Shown here in pieces: positions 1 to 8,889 of a DNA stretch of 64,000 nt. The DNA comes from an uncultured bacterium. Lineage in GTDB: Bacteria > Spirochaetota > Leptospiria > Leptospirales > Leptonemataceae. The notes below the pieces were generated by a model. It had not been told where the DNA came from. It saw nothing but the letters and a program-made list of their open reading frames with translations, and did not search any database. The position numbers and the translations under genes were made by a program. Numbering within the stretch: position 1 is the stretch's first letter; every line of letters begins with the position of its first letter. The stretch lies in the NCBI GenBank assembly GCA_937928085.1, contig CALFVU010000010.1:52928-116927 (forward strand). Reading direction: 5' to 3'.

Positions 1-239
1 ACTTGATTATCTCTAAATTTGGAAAAAATAAACTACTAGAAATTAGCGAACCCAGTATGGGAAGTGAAGATTTTTCTTACTTTTTGCAAAACATAAAAGG
101 AGCTTATATATGGATCGGTTCTTCGAAAAAAAATTCTTTGCTTGGTCTACATAATCCTAAGTTTGATTTTAATGATTCTATCTTGGAAGATATAATTTTA
201 TTTTGGACTAATCTTGCAATTTTTGGTAGTAAAATATGA
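1..239 (+). CDS. M20-family amidohydrolase/peptidase, C-terminal fragment cut by window edge
   Basis: Only the last 78 or so residues are in the window; the frame is open through the left edge. The segment contains MGSEDFSYF and a LHNPKFDFND motif, which match the C-terminal metal-site region of M20D amidohydrolases (hippurate/IAA-amino-acid hydrolase type), where the Glu of GSEDF takes part in the catalytic metal site. These enzymes hydrolyse N-acyl amino acids or peptides in the cytoplasm. The next gene starts inside its stop codon (ATGA overlap), so the two are probably co-transcribed. The substrate cannot be told from this fragment. Confidence 0.8.
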   Translation, partial: LIISKFGKNKLLEISEPSMGSEDFSYFLQNIKGAYIWIGSSKKNSLLGLHNPKFDFNDSILEDIILFWTNLAIFGSKI

Positions 240-442
240 TTATAAAAATGTATTCATTAATGTATGGTTATAAAAAATTAAATGCAGAAATTAAAATTAT
301 AGATGGTAAACCTTTACTATTTGTAGAAGAATTAGGTTACGTTAGCCCCCTTGAATTTATAAAACAGGGGATGAAAATAGAAATGATCACAGATAAAGAA
401 AAAGAATTATTAAAAAAAGGGGGATATCAATTTAGGCTCTAA
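236..442 (+). CDS. Small hypothetical protein (68 aa)
   Basis: I do not recognise this protein. Its start overlaps the stop of the amidohydrolase gene by ATGA, typical of translational coupling; an in-frame ATG at 248 is an alternative start. It is a short charged protein with no signal peptide, membrane segment or cysteine motif. Its position suggests it is the last gene of the operon entering from the left. Confidence 0.55.
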   Translation: MIIKMYSLMYGYKKLNAEIKIIDGKPLLFVEELGYVSPLEFIKQGMKIEMITDKEKELLKKGGYQFRL

Positions 443-577
443 CAATGAAAAATAAATTTTTTTCTTTATATAATTTTTTTTTAGTTGCATTTAAAAGCAT
501 ATATAGTAAATATACGATAATAACTGTAAAATTAGTAGAACTAATTACTTTTAAAATTTAATAACGGAGGAACAAAT

Positions 578-2614
578 ATGGCAGGTAGTCAATTTCCTAA
601 AAGTCCTAATAAAATAGACCCTGTAATTCCCAGTGCAGTGGCTTCTCGAACGTCACTAGTTTGGGAAGGGCGGAACAAAATAGCTGAATCAAAAAAAATT
701 ATTGATGATGCAGCGGTAAGAGTTAGGGATTTTGTGCAAACCAAGCTTCCACCAGAAATAACTAAAGATGTAGACATAATGGCTAGCATCGAAGATAAAA
801 TCTACAATTATGTAAACCAAGCATATGTAAATATGTTTAATCGGTATACGATCACGGTAGAAGACGAAATGATGAAGAAAGTTCGAGATTTTATTGATAA
901 AGAAGAACTTCGAGCTCTTGCTAGATATACGCCTAGAGAAATTTCTGAGTTAATCGATAAGCTTGCAGGTGCAGATAAATTTAACACAGGAGAAGTAGAA
1001 AAATCAATTATTAACATGTATGGACACCTACAAGGACACATTCAAAGAGGTGTAAATGATTTAGAAAACGAAACAAATGCAATTTTAAGACAAAAAACAG
1101 ACGTAGGTGCCTTTGTAAGAGGAGAAAATGCATATTCAATTGTAAAATGTGTATTTAAGGATAACTTATATAAGCCAAAAACTGTAACAGATATTAAATT
1201 ATCTATCAATATATTGGATTCTGAATTAATTTCTCCAATATTTCATTATCAAACTACAGTAGAATATTTACTCAAAGACACACTAGCTAAACACATAATG
1301 GAACTTATCGATCGAGAAGTAGAAAAACTAAAAGAAGAAATTATAGATTCTGGAAGACCCGAATTAACAGATAGTGAAGTCATGTTCGAAAAAATAAAAC
1401 TTGTAGATAAATACACAGATGATAATCCATCTGATCCGAATTCTAAAAGATATGCTATTTTAGCTAAGAAATTTTTAGATAAAATCGAAGGTTTAAGAGC
1501 AGAAATTGATCAAGAAGATTATGATCCTCTAAACATGAGAGAAAGAATTAAAGCAATTATTGATGATGAAAATATCAGGAATCGGGGATTTAATACAGCA
1601 GTGAATACTATCACTTCGATTTTAGATACTTCTAAATTAGGATATCAAGTATGCGATAACAAAAAAAATGCAAGAGAATGTTTAATTAGAGAATACGAAG
1701 ATGAAGACGAAACACAACTACCGGATGAAAGATATTCTATTCGTTTAGTTTATTATGATCAATCTCAAATCAGAGAACTAAAAAGAATTTATGATACCAG
1801 AATGAATGCTTTTATTAGAGAAGTAGATGCAGTTTATGATGTTGTGGAAGAACTATATCAGAGAAGTAAAAAAAAATTTGGAAGTTTTAAAAAGCTCATT
1901 AAAGATTTCGAAGATTTAGCTGAATCTATAATGCCATCAAAATGGGTTAAAGAAAGAAAAGCGTTAAATTCTGATCCAGACGAAATTCAATGGAATAAAT
2001 TAAAATATAGAGATCCAGTAAATACTTTTGTAGAAAAAAATAATAGAACTTATACTACCGAAATCAAAAATACATCCCAAAAATTGAAAGAATTAAAAGA
2101 GAGACTCCAAACTATGTATGGATACCAAAATCCAGTGGAAAGAGTTGTAGTAGAAGAAAGGATTAATCTTTTAGAAAGACAATTTAATAAATTTATTTAC
2201 GAAATCAATCCACATCATCTTCAACCAGGTCTATTGCTAGACATTGATATAAGCACAAATAAGAGAAAACAATACATGATGAAAGCAATGGCAAATGTAC
2301 TTAATGAATTTCTACATAGCATTTCTAAAGGTTTTGCTGATGCTGCATTTGCTACATTCAAACGAAGAAGATCTACAGTTCGTTCAGACGAAGAAATGTC
2401 ATTTAAAACAGATTCAGAAGTGGATGCTCAATTAAGAAAATTAAGTGCTCAGTATGTTACACCCACAGAATCTAGTCCATCTATAGAATCAGGAAGCGAA
2501 ATCTCAACACCAAAAGAAAATTCAACTTCTAATTCTTCGATAAAAGGCTCAGCTGATGTTACTCCTAAATCTTACGAAGATAAATTAAAAGATATGGGTC
2601 TAAAAGAACTATAA
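578..2614 (+). CDS. cfpA: Cytoplasmic filament protein A (CfpA)
   Basis: The protein has 678 residues, the same length I recall for Treponema CfpA. It shows the family pattern at the N-terminus (a MAG start, LPPEITKDVDIMASIE near residue 60, MFNRYTITVEDEMMKKVRDF near 85-105, and a PREISELID...GHLQGHIQRGV region at 120-160). CfpA builds the ribbon of cytoplasmic filaments that runs under the inner membrane of spirochaetes alongside the periplasmic flagella; loss in Treponema affects cell division and motility. The sequence is charged and helical, with a Ser/Thr/Glu-rich, probably disordered tail from about residue 630. A strong GGAGG ribosome-binding site lies 7 bases before the ATG. It leads a run of unknown genes on the same strand, separated from them by a hairpin. 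The assignment rests on remembered similarity, not a search. Confidence 0.85.
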   Translation: MAGSQFPKSPNKIDPVIPSAVASRTSLVWEGRNKIAESKKIIDDAAVRVRDFVQTKLPPEITKDVDIMASIEDKIYNYVNQAYVNMFNRYTITVEDEMMKKVRDFIDKEELRALARYTPREISELIDKLAGADKFNTGEVEKSIINMYGHLQGHIQRGVNDLENETNAILRQKTDVGAFVRGENAYSIVKCVFKDNLYKPKTVTDIKLSINILDSELISPIFHYQTTVEYLLKDTLAKHIMELIDREVEKLKEEIIDSGRPELTDSEVMFEKIKLVDKYTDDNPSDPNSKRYAILAKKFLDKIEGLRAEIDQEDYDPLNMRERIKAIIDDENIRNRGFNTAVNTITSILDTSKLGYQVCDNKKNARECLIREYEDEDETQLPDERYSIRLVYYDQSQIRELKRIYDTRMNAFIREVDAVYDVVEELYQRSKKKFGSFKKLIKDFEDLAESIMPSKWVKERKALNSDPDEIQWNKLKYRDPVNTFVEKNNRTYTTEIKNTSQKLKELKERLQTMYGYQNPVERVVVEERINLLERQFNKFIYEINPHHLQPGLLLDIDISTNKRKQYMMKAMANVLNEFLHSISKGFADAAFATFKRRRSTVRSDEEMSFKTDSEVDAQLRKLSAQYVTPTESSPSIESGSEISTPKENSTSNSSIKGSADVTPKSYEDKLKDMGLKEL

Positions 2615-2619
2615 AATAA

Positions 2620-2659
2620 AGGTCGTGGGTTTAAGCCTACGAACCTACGATCTTCTTTT
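2620..2659 (+). terminator. Hairpin after cfpA, possible terminator or attenuator
   Basis: A 12-base-pair stem (2620-2631 with 2642-2653, two G-U pairs) with a 10-base loop is followed by TCTTTTA, just after the cfpA stop and before the ribosome-binding site of the next gene. It could end most cfpA transcripts and leave low read-through into the downstream genes, fitting a structural protein made in excess of its neighbours. Confidence 0.6.
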
Positions 2660-2672
2660 ATGGAGGTAAAAC

Positions 2673-3596
2673 ATGATAAGTAAAATTTATTTTTCAACAG
2701 CAAAAAGAGAAATCTATAATAAGCTATTAAAATATATGGTCTTTACAACAAATATAGTTGAAAGATTTGAAAAAGGAGAAAATTTAGCAGACATACTTAA
2801 TGAATTTCTAGCTCAAGGACTACTTATAAAGGATCAATTGCCATCAATATTAAGACTAATTTTAGTGGAACGATCAAAATTGCCGTATATTGATACAAAT
2901 TTAAATAATAGTTTTTCGGACTTCAGTAACATGACAAAGTATTTTCAAAAGTGGAATGCACTGGATTTAGTAGTAGCATACTATCATCCAACCTATGGCT
3001 TACTAGTGATTAATCCTAAAAATCAAAGTCATTGGGATAAAGTTCATGAACTTAAAAAAGATGAGTATTTAATTGTATATGGAAGAACCAAAATAGGTAA
3101 TAATCAAATCGCTCTAAAAGGAATTCAAGCTTTTTTTTCCTTAATAGAAAATAAATTACCAGAAGAGGATCCTCAGTTTATTTTACCAGAAGTACAAGAA
3201 ATCAAAAAAGAACCAGAACCTTCCAAAGATAAAACTATTGAAACAAAAAAACAAGATTTATCGGGTATGAATATAACACCCAAGTATTCTGTACAAGTTA
3301 CAAATGAATTATTCCATAATGGTAATGTAGAAGCTTGGAAAAATATTATAGAAGCATATCATACAAAATATCCTGAATGCAAAGTAATTGTTTATCACGA
3401 AGGAGAATTAATTCAAGATTTGAATTCTCTTTTTAAATGGGGTAAAGTAAAGCATGGTGGTGTAATTATGTTTCAGGTAGTAGGAAAAGATATAAAGGGT
3501 GTAAGCCGTTTACAAAAATATTTATATGAAGGGGCATCTCCAAGATTCGAGACATTTCTAAAAAAAGATGTTAATAAAGTTTTAAATTTATTTTAA
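2673..3596 (+). CDS. Hypothetical protein of cfpA cluster (307 aa)
   Basis: I do not recognise a named family. The protein has three parts: a helical N-terminal segment (about 1-160), a charged Lys/Glu/Pro linker (about 165-200), and a compact C-terminal region (about 205-307) beginning near ITPKYSVQVTNELFHNGNVE and ending with the motifs LFKWGKVKHGG, LQKYLYEGASP and LNLF. The C-terminal region looks like the best conserved part and vaguely recalls uncharacterised spirochaete proteins. No signal peptide or membrane segment is visible, so it is probably cytoplasmic. It has a good GGAGG ribosome-binding site and lies directly after cfpA, with the next gene starting 2 bases beyond its stop. Confidence 0.7.
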   Translation: MISKIYFSTAKREIYNKLLKYMVFTTNIVERFEKGENLADILNEFLAQGLLIKDQLPSILRLILVERSKLPYIDTNLNNSFSDFSNMTKYFQKWNALDLVVAYYHPTYGLLVINPKNQSHWDKVHELKKDEYLIVYGRTKIGNNQIALKGIQAFFSLIENKLPEEDPQFILPEVQEIKKEPEPSKDKTIETKKQDLSGMNITPKYSVQVTNELFHNGNVEAWKNIIEAYHTKYPECKVIVYHEGELIQDLNSLFKWGKVKHGGVIMFQVVGKDIKGVSRLQKYLYEGASPRFETFLKKDVNKVLNLF

Positions 3597-3598
3597 TT

Positions 3599-4312
3599 AT
3601 GTTTAGCCAATATTTTAAAGAACAATCTAAATTTCTTTTAGAGTCTTTACATCTTAAGCTTGAAAAAAAAGAAATTACCATACCAAAAGAAAAAGATTTA
3701 AAACTTTTTAAGGAATTTTATGAATTTATTAAAGATCACATACCACCGGGATTTTCTCTCGCTATGGGAAAAATTAGAAATAGAACTCATATACTAAATA
3801 AAAATTTCGATTTAATTATTTATAAAAAATGGTGCAAAAATTACCTTAAATTGACCGGCAATCATATTCTTTTAGACCAAGTTTTTGTTGTAATATCCAT
3901 AGAAGCAGAATTAACTACAGATGCCTTATTAAGACATATCGAGATAACTAGATCCTTAAAACTAATGTATGCAATGGATTATAATCTGTCAGAAGATAGA
4001 ATTATACCTATTTATTCTATTTTATTTGCATACAAATCTAGAATACCAATTTTATCACATAAATTAGCAATTTCTCATACATCTCAGGAAAAAGGGATTC
4101 CTTTCACACATGAGTTGGATATGGTATGTATTCTTGATGATGGTTTGATTGTAAAAGATTGGGAGCAATCACATAATAAAATTATAGAAACAAAAGAGGA
4201 TACTTTAATGTGGTTCTATATCTTGCTAATTGAGTATTTAGACAGAGATAATGATTTAAAATTAGATTTAAGAAGCTATATTAAAGAACAAAAAGAATAT
4301 GCAGAAAAATAA
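3599..4312 (+). CDS. Hypothetical protein, possible nuclease-fold (DUF6602-like)
   Basis: A cytoplasmic protein of 237 residues starting 2 bases after the stop of the previous gene. The middle contains NFDLIIYKKW (about residues 70-80), then a hydrophobic strand, QVFVVISIEAEL (about 97-108). This D...(10-30)...ExE layout resembles PD-(D/E)XK-like folds of the DUF6602 kind, but the usual catalytic lysine after the second acidic residue is not present, so enzyme activity is doubtful. The relation is an inference from motif layout only. The following lipoprotein gene overlaps its 3' end by 14 bases, suggesting translational coupling. Confidence 0.65.
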   Translation: MFSQYFKEQSKFLLESLHLKLEKKEITIPKEKDLKLFKEFYEFIKDHIPPGFSLAMGKIRNRTHILNKNFDLIIYKKWCKNYLKLTGNHILLDQVFVVISIEAELTTDALLRHIEITRSLKLMYAMDYNLSEDRIIPIYSILFAYKSRIPILSHKLAISHTSQEKGIPFTHELDMVCILDDGLIVKDWEQSHNKIIETKEDTLMWFYILLIEYLDRDNDLKLDLRSYIKEQKEYAEK

Positions 4313-5495
4313 AATTTATATTATATTTTTTTTACTATTTTTTTTTATCATTAATTGTAAAAAAGAAAAAGAGAAAATTGTTCAAGTCCAAAAAGAATAC
4401 TATATAGTCTTTGATACATCAGGTTCCATGGCTTGGGGACCTTTCGATCATATCAAAAAAAGATTTAACGATTTTTTTAGTATATTTCATTATGGGGATT
4501 TTATATATATTTTATCTTTTGATAAAGAACCTAAGCTTTTACTAACTATAGAGAATTACGATGAATCGAAAAAAGAAGTAATACTAAAAACCGTTGAAAA
4601 ATTAAAACCTATAGGGCTTTATACGGACTTTCAAGCTTTGATAGTTTTTTTAAAAGAATTAGTAAATCAAAATGCTTTAGAAACAATTGAAGAAAAAGAA
4701 GATAAAATCATAACAACAAAAAAAGAACAGTACATTATCATATTAACAGATGGAATAGACGATCCACCAAAAAAAAGAAAAAAAATCGATATAAAAGAAT
4801 ATGAATCAAAAGAAAAATTATATATTCAAGATCGATATGTTTATTATGTAAGTTTTTCTCAATCAAAAAGTAATCAATTAGAATCAGAACTTCAAAATAT
4901 TTCAGAAAATATAAAGACAATTGAAAGACCGATCATCAAAGACACATCTAATAAAAAACAAACAAAAGATTTCGAAGGAAAAGAAAACATCGCAATAAGA
5001 GATCCTGTAGGAATAGAAGAAATTAAAAAAGATATAGAATTAAAAAACACTTATACAGAGCAAAAGTTTTTACAAATCGATGATTTTTTGAAAAATTATG
5101 GAATTCATTTATCTTTTCTATTGTTGTTAGTATTATTAGTTCTAATAATAATTTATTATTTTAGGAAAAAAAATAAATCCTATAGGCTAGTTGGAGAATT
5201 AATCTTTTATGAAAGTGGAAGCCATCCTTCCATGGGAAAAACTATAAAATTATCTAGATTTGAAAAAAATATAATTTCGATTGGAAACGATCCAAGTTGT
5301 TTAATTAGAATACGTTCCTCTGATTTTCCAAAAAAAATTATTTTTGAAGGAAAAGAAAAAAAAGGGTCGTTTTATTTAAAAATACCTAATAGATTCATTA
5401 AAGAAATACAATTTTTTACTTCAAAGAAAAATCAATATATTGAATCTGGTGACAAATTTAAAATCAAAAATTACATTTTTGAGTATAGGTTATGA
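4299..5495 (+). CDS. VWA-domain lipoprotein with C-terminal FHA-like domain
   Basis: The N-terminus is a lipoprotein signal (basic start, hydrophobic stretch, lipobox ending at Cys20). A von Willebrand A domain follows, with a complete-looking MIDAS: DTSGS at 39-43, a Thr in LYTDF near residue 108, and LTDGIDD near 150. After a charged linker comes one transmembrane segment (about 270-288), then a beta-rich region (about 297-395) with SIGNDPSCLIRI, resembling an FHA domain core. Taken literally, the VWA domain lies outside the inner membrane and the FHA-like domain in the cytoplasm. VWA domains bind protein partners through a metal ion, and FHA domains usually bind phosphothreonine, so a sensing or assembly role is plausible but unproven. 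The gene overlaps both neighbours. Confidence 0.75.
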   Translation: MQKNKIYIIFFLLFFFIINCKKEKEKIVQVQKEYYIVFDTSGSMAWGPFDHIKKRFNDFFSIFHYGDFIYILSFDKEPKLLLTIENYDESKKEVILKTVEKLKPIGLYTDFQALIVFLKELVNQNALETIEEKEDKIITTKKEQYIIILTDGIDDPPKKRKKIDIKEYESKEKLYIQDRYVYYVSFSQSKSNQLESELQNISENIKTIERPIIKDTSNKKQTKDFEGKENIAIRDPVGIEEIKKDIELKNTYTEQKFLQIDDFLKNYGIHLSFLLLLVLLVLIIIYYFRKKNKSYRLVGELIFYESGSHPSMGKTIKLSRFEKNIISIGNDPSCLIRIRSSDFPKKIIFEGKEKKGSFYLKIPNRFIKEIQFFTSKKNQYIESGDKFKIKNYIFEYRL

Positions 5496-7504
5496 TACTA
5501 AAGCAAAAAATAAAAATTAATCCATTAGAATTAAGAGGGCAAGATAGGGTTTTTCAAATAGATAGAGATACAGTATTAATTTATACCGGAATGCATTTAG
5601 AAGATGTAAAACCCTTTGCAAGATTAGGAGCAGGAAATGAATATCCAATAACGTATGGTAATTACATAGAAAATATCTTACTGCCCGAAAGACATATGTG
5701 GAATATTGGTTTGGAAGAAATGTGGCTAAGGACTTCTTTAAATTCTGGAGTATCTAAAATAAGATATATTGGTGGTAAAGAAATGTTAAGCTATATAAAT
5801 CGATATTTCGATTTAGAAAATTACCTTACTCTTGGTTCTAAAAAAAAAGATTATATTCCTATTCCAGTAGAATATAAAATATATCAACCTCCGAATCAGA
5901 AAGAAATAACTAAAGATAAATCCAGTATTATTTATTTACACACTGGAGAGTTTCAAGTTTTAGTAGGAGGTAGTAGAGTTTTAGACTCCGCAAATTATTT
6001 TAGAACAAGAATCACATTAGATAAAGAATATAGTATCCTACAAAAAATATTAGAGAAAATTCAGAACAAACAAAATTTAAAAAATTTTAGTTTTTTTTGT
6101 TTCGAAGGAGATTCAATTAGTATTTTATTCAATTTTAATTCAGAATTACTAGCGATTAATCCTTTAGAAGAAATGCATTATCGTTTATTTGAATTAAAGC
6201 TAGATCCAGATTCCATACGAATGGCAATTTCTAATTCTCCTTACTTGCCCGGTTTTGTAGAAATATTTAGACGTTCTGATATTTTAGAAAAAGAAATTGC
6301 AATGTCAACTCCCGATCTGGAAAAACTCACATTATTAAAAAGAACTTATTACTTATCCCGACCAAAATTTTTTTCTGATGGTTCTACCTTGCCCTATGCG
6401 AAATATGTAACCTATTATGACTCTAAAACAAAATCCCATTCAGTACTTATGTTTAGAACAAGAGATGATATAGAAGAGCAAATTAAAATCTTATTTCCTT
6501 TGTTGCAAGAAAAAGAAAATAGAAATTTTGATTATGTAAAAGGCCCTTTTGATTTAGAATTTATAAAAATTGATGATATTAAACAGATAAAAACTTTACA
6601 GTTTTCTAATTTCTATATTTTATCTCCGGGATTATTACAAGATAAAAAATGGACTAAATTAAATCTACAAAATAATTATTTTATTTCTTTAAACAAAGTT
6701 CAATATTTTATATCTCAAATCAAAGACTTAAGTGAAATATCGGGATTTATTAATGATTTGTTTGCAAATACCTTATTTGAAGAATTAATAAAAAGCCTTC
6801 TTAATAAGATTACATCTTTTCAATCCTCTGAAGATTTAGTTTCAATTAAAGATGATCTATATTTGATACGAACACAACCAATACCTGATAACAAAATTTT
6901 GTTATATAATTTAGCAGAAACGCTAAAATTAGCTCATTTTTTTGCAAACTATCATCAAGAATTACCAAAAAATTTAGAATCTTTGTTTATTAAAGTATTG
7001 GATAGATTTTCTCATAAAAAATTAAAAATTGGAGATTTTTATCATTTATCAGAAACATTAGAAATTTATCTTTTTTTTAAAACTTCTGAATTAACCACTT
7101 GTTTTCTAAAACAAAAAGAACCGTTATGGTCTATTCAATTGCAATATCCACCTGATCCAGATCATGCTATTGAATTGGAGAAAGAATATAGAAAGTATCT
7201 TAAGGAACAACATAAACTTATTGATAAAGGCTTAGCCAATTCTTCTGAAAGAGTAGTGCTTGAATTTTTGGAAAAATTATTAGAAGAAAGAATTTTTTAT
7301 AATGAACAAAGACTCAAACTGCAAAGTTTAATGGATTCATTAAAACCATCTTTAGAGCTATTAGCAGATTCAATTTCTCCAAAACCTAAAAAATTACCGT
7401 TTCATTTTAAATTACCTTATTGGTTAAGAATTTTAGTAGAATTTTTAAGAATACCTCAAATGGTTGAGCTGACAAAAAATCTTATTGCAAGAATTTTTAA
7501 ATGA
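5492..7504 (+). CDS. Large hypothetical protein of cfpA cluster (670 aa)
   Basis: I do not recognise this protein. It starts inside the stop of the VWA lipoprotein gene (ATGA overlap), so it is probably translated with it. There is no signal peptide or clear membrane helix. The sequence has a beta-rich N-terminal half with aromatic motifs (LLPERHMWNIGLEEMW near residue 65, YLHTGEFQVLVGG near 150), a mixed middle, and a helical, charged C-terminal part from about 540 (EKEYRKYLKEQHKLIDKG, EERIFYNEQRLKLQ) ending in a basic amphipathic region rich in Pro, Leu and Arg. It may be a cytoplasmic partner of the VWA/FHA protein. It ends one base before the stop of the convergent minus-strand gene. Confidence 0.7.
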   Translation: MILKQKIKINPLELRGQDRVFQIDRDTVLIYTGMHLEDVKPFARLGAGNEYPITYGNYIENILLPERHMWNIGLEEMWLRTSLNSGVSKIRYIGGKEMLSYINRYFDLENYLTLGSKKKDYIPIPVEYKIYQPPNQKEITKDKSSIIYLHTGEFQVLVGGSRVLDSANYFRTRITLDKEYSILQKILEKIQNKQNLKNFSFFCFEGDSISILFNFNSELLAINPLEEMHYRLFELKLDPDSIRMAISNSPYLPGFVEIFRRSDILEKEIAMSTPDLEKLTLLKRTYYLSRPKFFSDGSTLPYAKYVTYYDSKTKSHSVLMFRTRDDIEEQIKILFPLLQEKENRNFDYVKGPFDLEFIKIDDIKQIKTLQFSNFYILSPGLLQDKKWTKLNLQNNYFISLNKVQYFISQIKDLSEISGFINDLFANTLFEELIKSLLNKITSFQSSEDLVSIKDDLYLIRTQPIPDNKILLYNLAETLKLAHFFANYHQELPKNLESLFIKVLDRFSHKKLKIGDFYHLSETLEIYLFFKTSELTTCFLKQKEPLWSIQLQYPPDPDHAIELEKEYRKYLKEQHKLIDKGLANSSERVVLEFLEKLLEERIFYNEQRLKLQSLMDSLKPSLELLADSISPKPKKLPFHFKLPYWLRILVEFLRIPQMVELTKNLIARIFK

Positions 7505-7780
7505 TTAAGGCAAAGTATTCAGTATGTTTTCTATAAAATTTTTATGTTCTAATAAAATTTTTTTTAAAAGTTCTTTATTGTTTTGCCTTAAACACTCTCT
7601 AATCATATCAGCAAAAGAGTTTCGAATTTGTGAATCTAATTTTGCAATATTATTTGGAATAGTGTTTTTTAAAGCACGATCATTTTTTAGGTCAATTCGA
7701 GAAAGTACTTCATCAACATTGGGACCAATTTTTTTGTTGGTTATAAATTTAGCTAAGGTTTCAGGTGTAAATTCATCCAT
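7505..7780 (-). CDS. Small hypothetical protein (91 aa)
   Basis: An unrecognised 91-residue helical, charged protein. The minus-strand reading was preferred to the overlapping plus-strand frame because it has an ordinary soluble-protein composition, while the plus-strand frame is a Phe/Ser/Ile-rich shadow. It converges with the 670-residue protein gene (stops adjoining) and its start is 48 bases from the divergent diguanylate cyclase gene, so the two may share a promoter region. Confidence 0.5.
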   Translation of the reverse strand: MDEFTPETLAKFITNKKIGPNVDEVLSRIDLKNDRALKNTIPNNIAKLDSQIRNSFADMIRECLRQNNKELLKKILLEHKNFIENILNTLP

Positions 7781-7828
7781 AAATAAAAAATACTATAACT
7801 ATTAGAAATTACAAGAAATTTATAAAAA

Positions 7829-8872
7829 ATGAATGAAATAGAAAAATTACAAAAACAAATTAAAAAATTATACGAAGTCTTAGAAGCAAATAGAGATTTG
7901 TCTTCAACTTTAAATTTAACGTTAGTTTTAGAGCGTCTATTAGAAAAAGCACGAGAAGTCATAGAAGCAGAAGCATCCAGCTTAATGTTACTTGACGAAG
8001 AAAAACAAGAATTATACTTTCATACTGTTTTGGGAGAAAAAAGTGAACAACTAAAAAAAATAAGACTAAAACTTGGCGAAGGAATTTCGGGATGGGTTGC
8101 ACTTAATAAACAACCTGTACTTGTAGAAGACTGTTCTAAAGATCCAAGATTTTATAAAAAAGCGGATCAAACTTCTGGTTTCCAAACCAGATCTATGATT
8201 TGTGTACCTCTTTTGTTTAGAAAAAGAGTATTAGGTACAATTCAAGTATTAAATAAAACAAATCAGCGAAATTTTAATGAAGAAGATTTAAAAATTTTTC
8301 AAATTATGGCAGACCAGGCAGCAATAGCAATAGAGAATGCAAGATTACATACATTAGCTACTATAGACGAAGCGACAGGTTTGTATAGAAAAGAATACTT
8401 TTTAATGAGACTAAAAGATGAATATCAAAGATTTTTAAATACTGGCAATCCCGTGTCAGTTTTAATGATAGATATTGATCACTTTAAGAAAGTAAACACA
8501 GAATATGGTCATTTAGGAGGAGATATTGCATTAAAAGAACTTGCAAAAGTAATATTAAATGTTATTAACGAAACAAGAGAGGATGATATCGCAGGTAGAT
8601 ATGGAGGAGAAGAATTTTGTGTGCTTTTGCCAAATACTAATGAAAAAAGATCTTTTGAAATTGCAGAAACAATAAGACAAAGAATACAAAATCATTCTTT
8701 CGACATAGAAGGAAGATTAGCAAAAATTACTATCTCTATAGGAATTGCTAGTTTAGCATTCCATAAAAGTTTTATTCATGATTACGAAGATTTAATAAAG
8801 CTTGCTGATGAAGCCTTATATATTTGTAAAGACCGAGGAAGAAATTGTTCAGCAATTTATGAAAAAAATTAA
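7829..8872 (+). CDS. GAF-domain diguanylate cyclase
   Basis: The protein has a short coiled-coil N-terminus (1-30), a GAF sensor domain (about 30-180, with GISGWVALNKQPVLVEDC and MICVPLL), and a GGDEF domain (about 190-347). The active site is GGEEF at 259-263, the metal-binding DIDHFKKVN is present, and REDD five residues before GGEEF matches the RxxD inhibitory site for product feedback. It should make cyclic-di-GMP from two GTP in the cytoplasm. No membrane segment is seen. The GAF ligand is unknown. The dikinase-like gene follows after 17 bases with a strong ribosome-binding site, suggesting joint expression. Confidence 0.9.
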   Translation: MNEIEKLQKQIKKLYEVLEANRDLSSTLNLTLVLERLLEKAREVIEAEASSLMLLDEEKQELYFHTVLGEKSEQLKKIRLKLGEGISGWVALNKQPVLVEDCSKDPRFYKKADQTSGFQTRSMICVPLLFRKRVLGTIQVLNKTNQRNFNEEDLKIFQIMADQAAIAIENARLHTLATIDEATGLYRKEYFLMRLKDEYQRFLNTGNPVSVLMIDIDHFKKVNTEYGHLGGDIALKELAKVILNVINETREDDIAGRYGGEEFCVLLPNTNEKRSFEIAETIRQRIQNHSFDIEGRLAKITISIGIASLAFHKSFIHDYEDLIKLADEALYICKDRGRNCSAIYEKN

Positions 8873-8889
8873 AAAAAGGAGGATATACT

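Noticed and set aside
7524..7805. Plus-strand 93-residue reading frame
   Set aside because: It is the shadow of the minus-strand gene at 7505-7780 and has a Phe/Ser/Ile-rich, non-protein-like composition.
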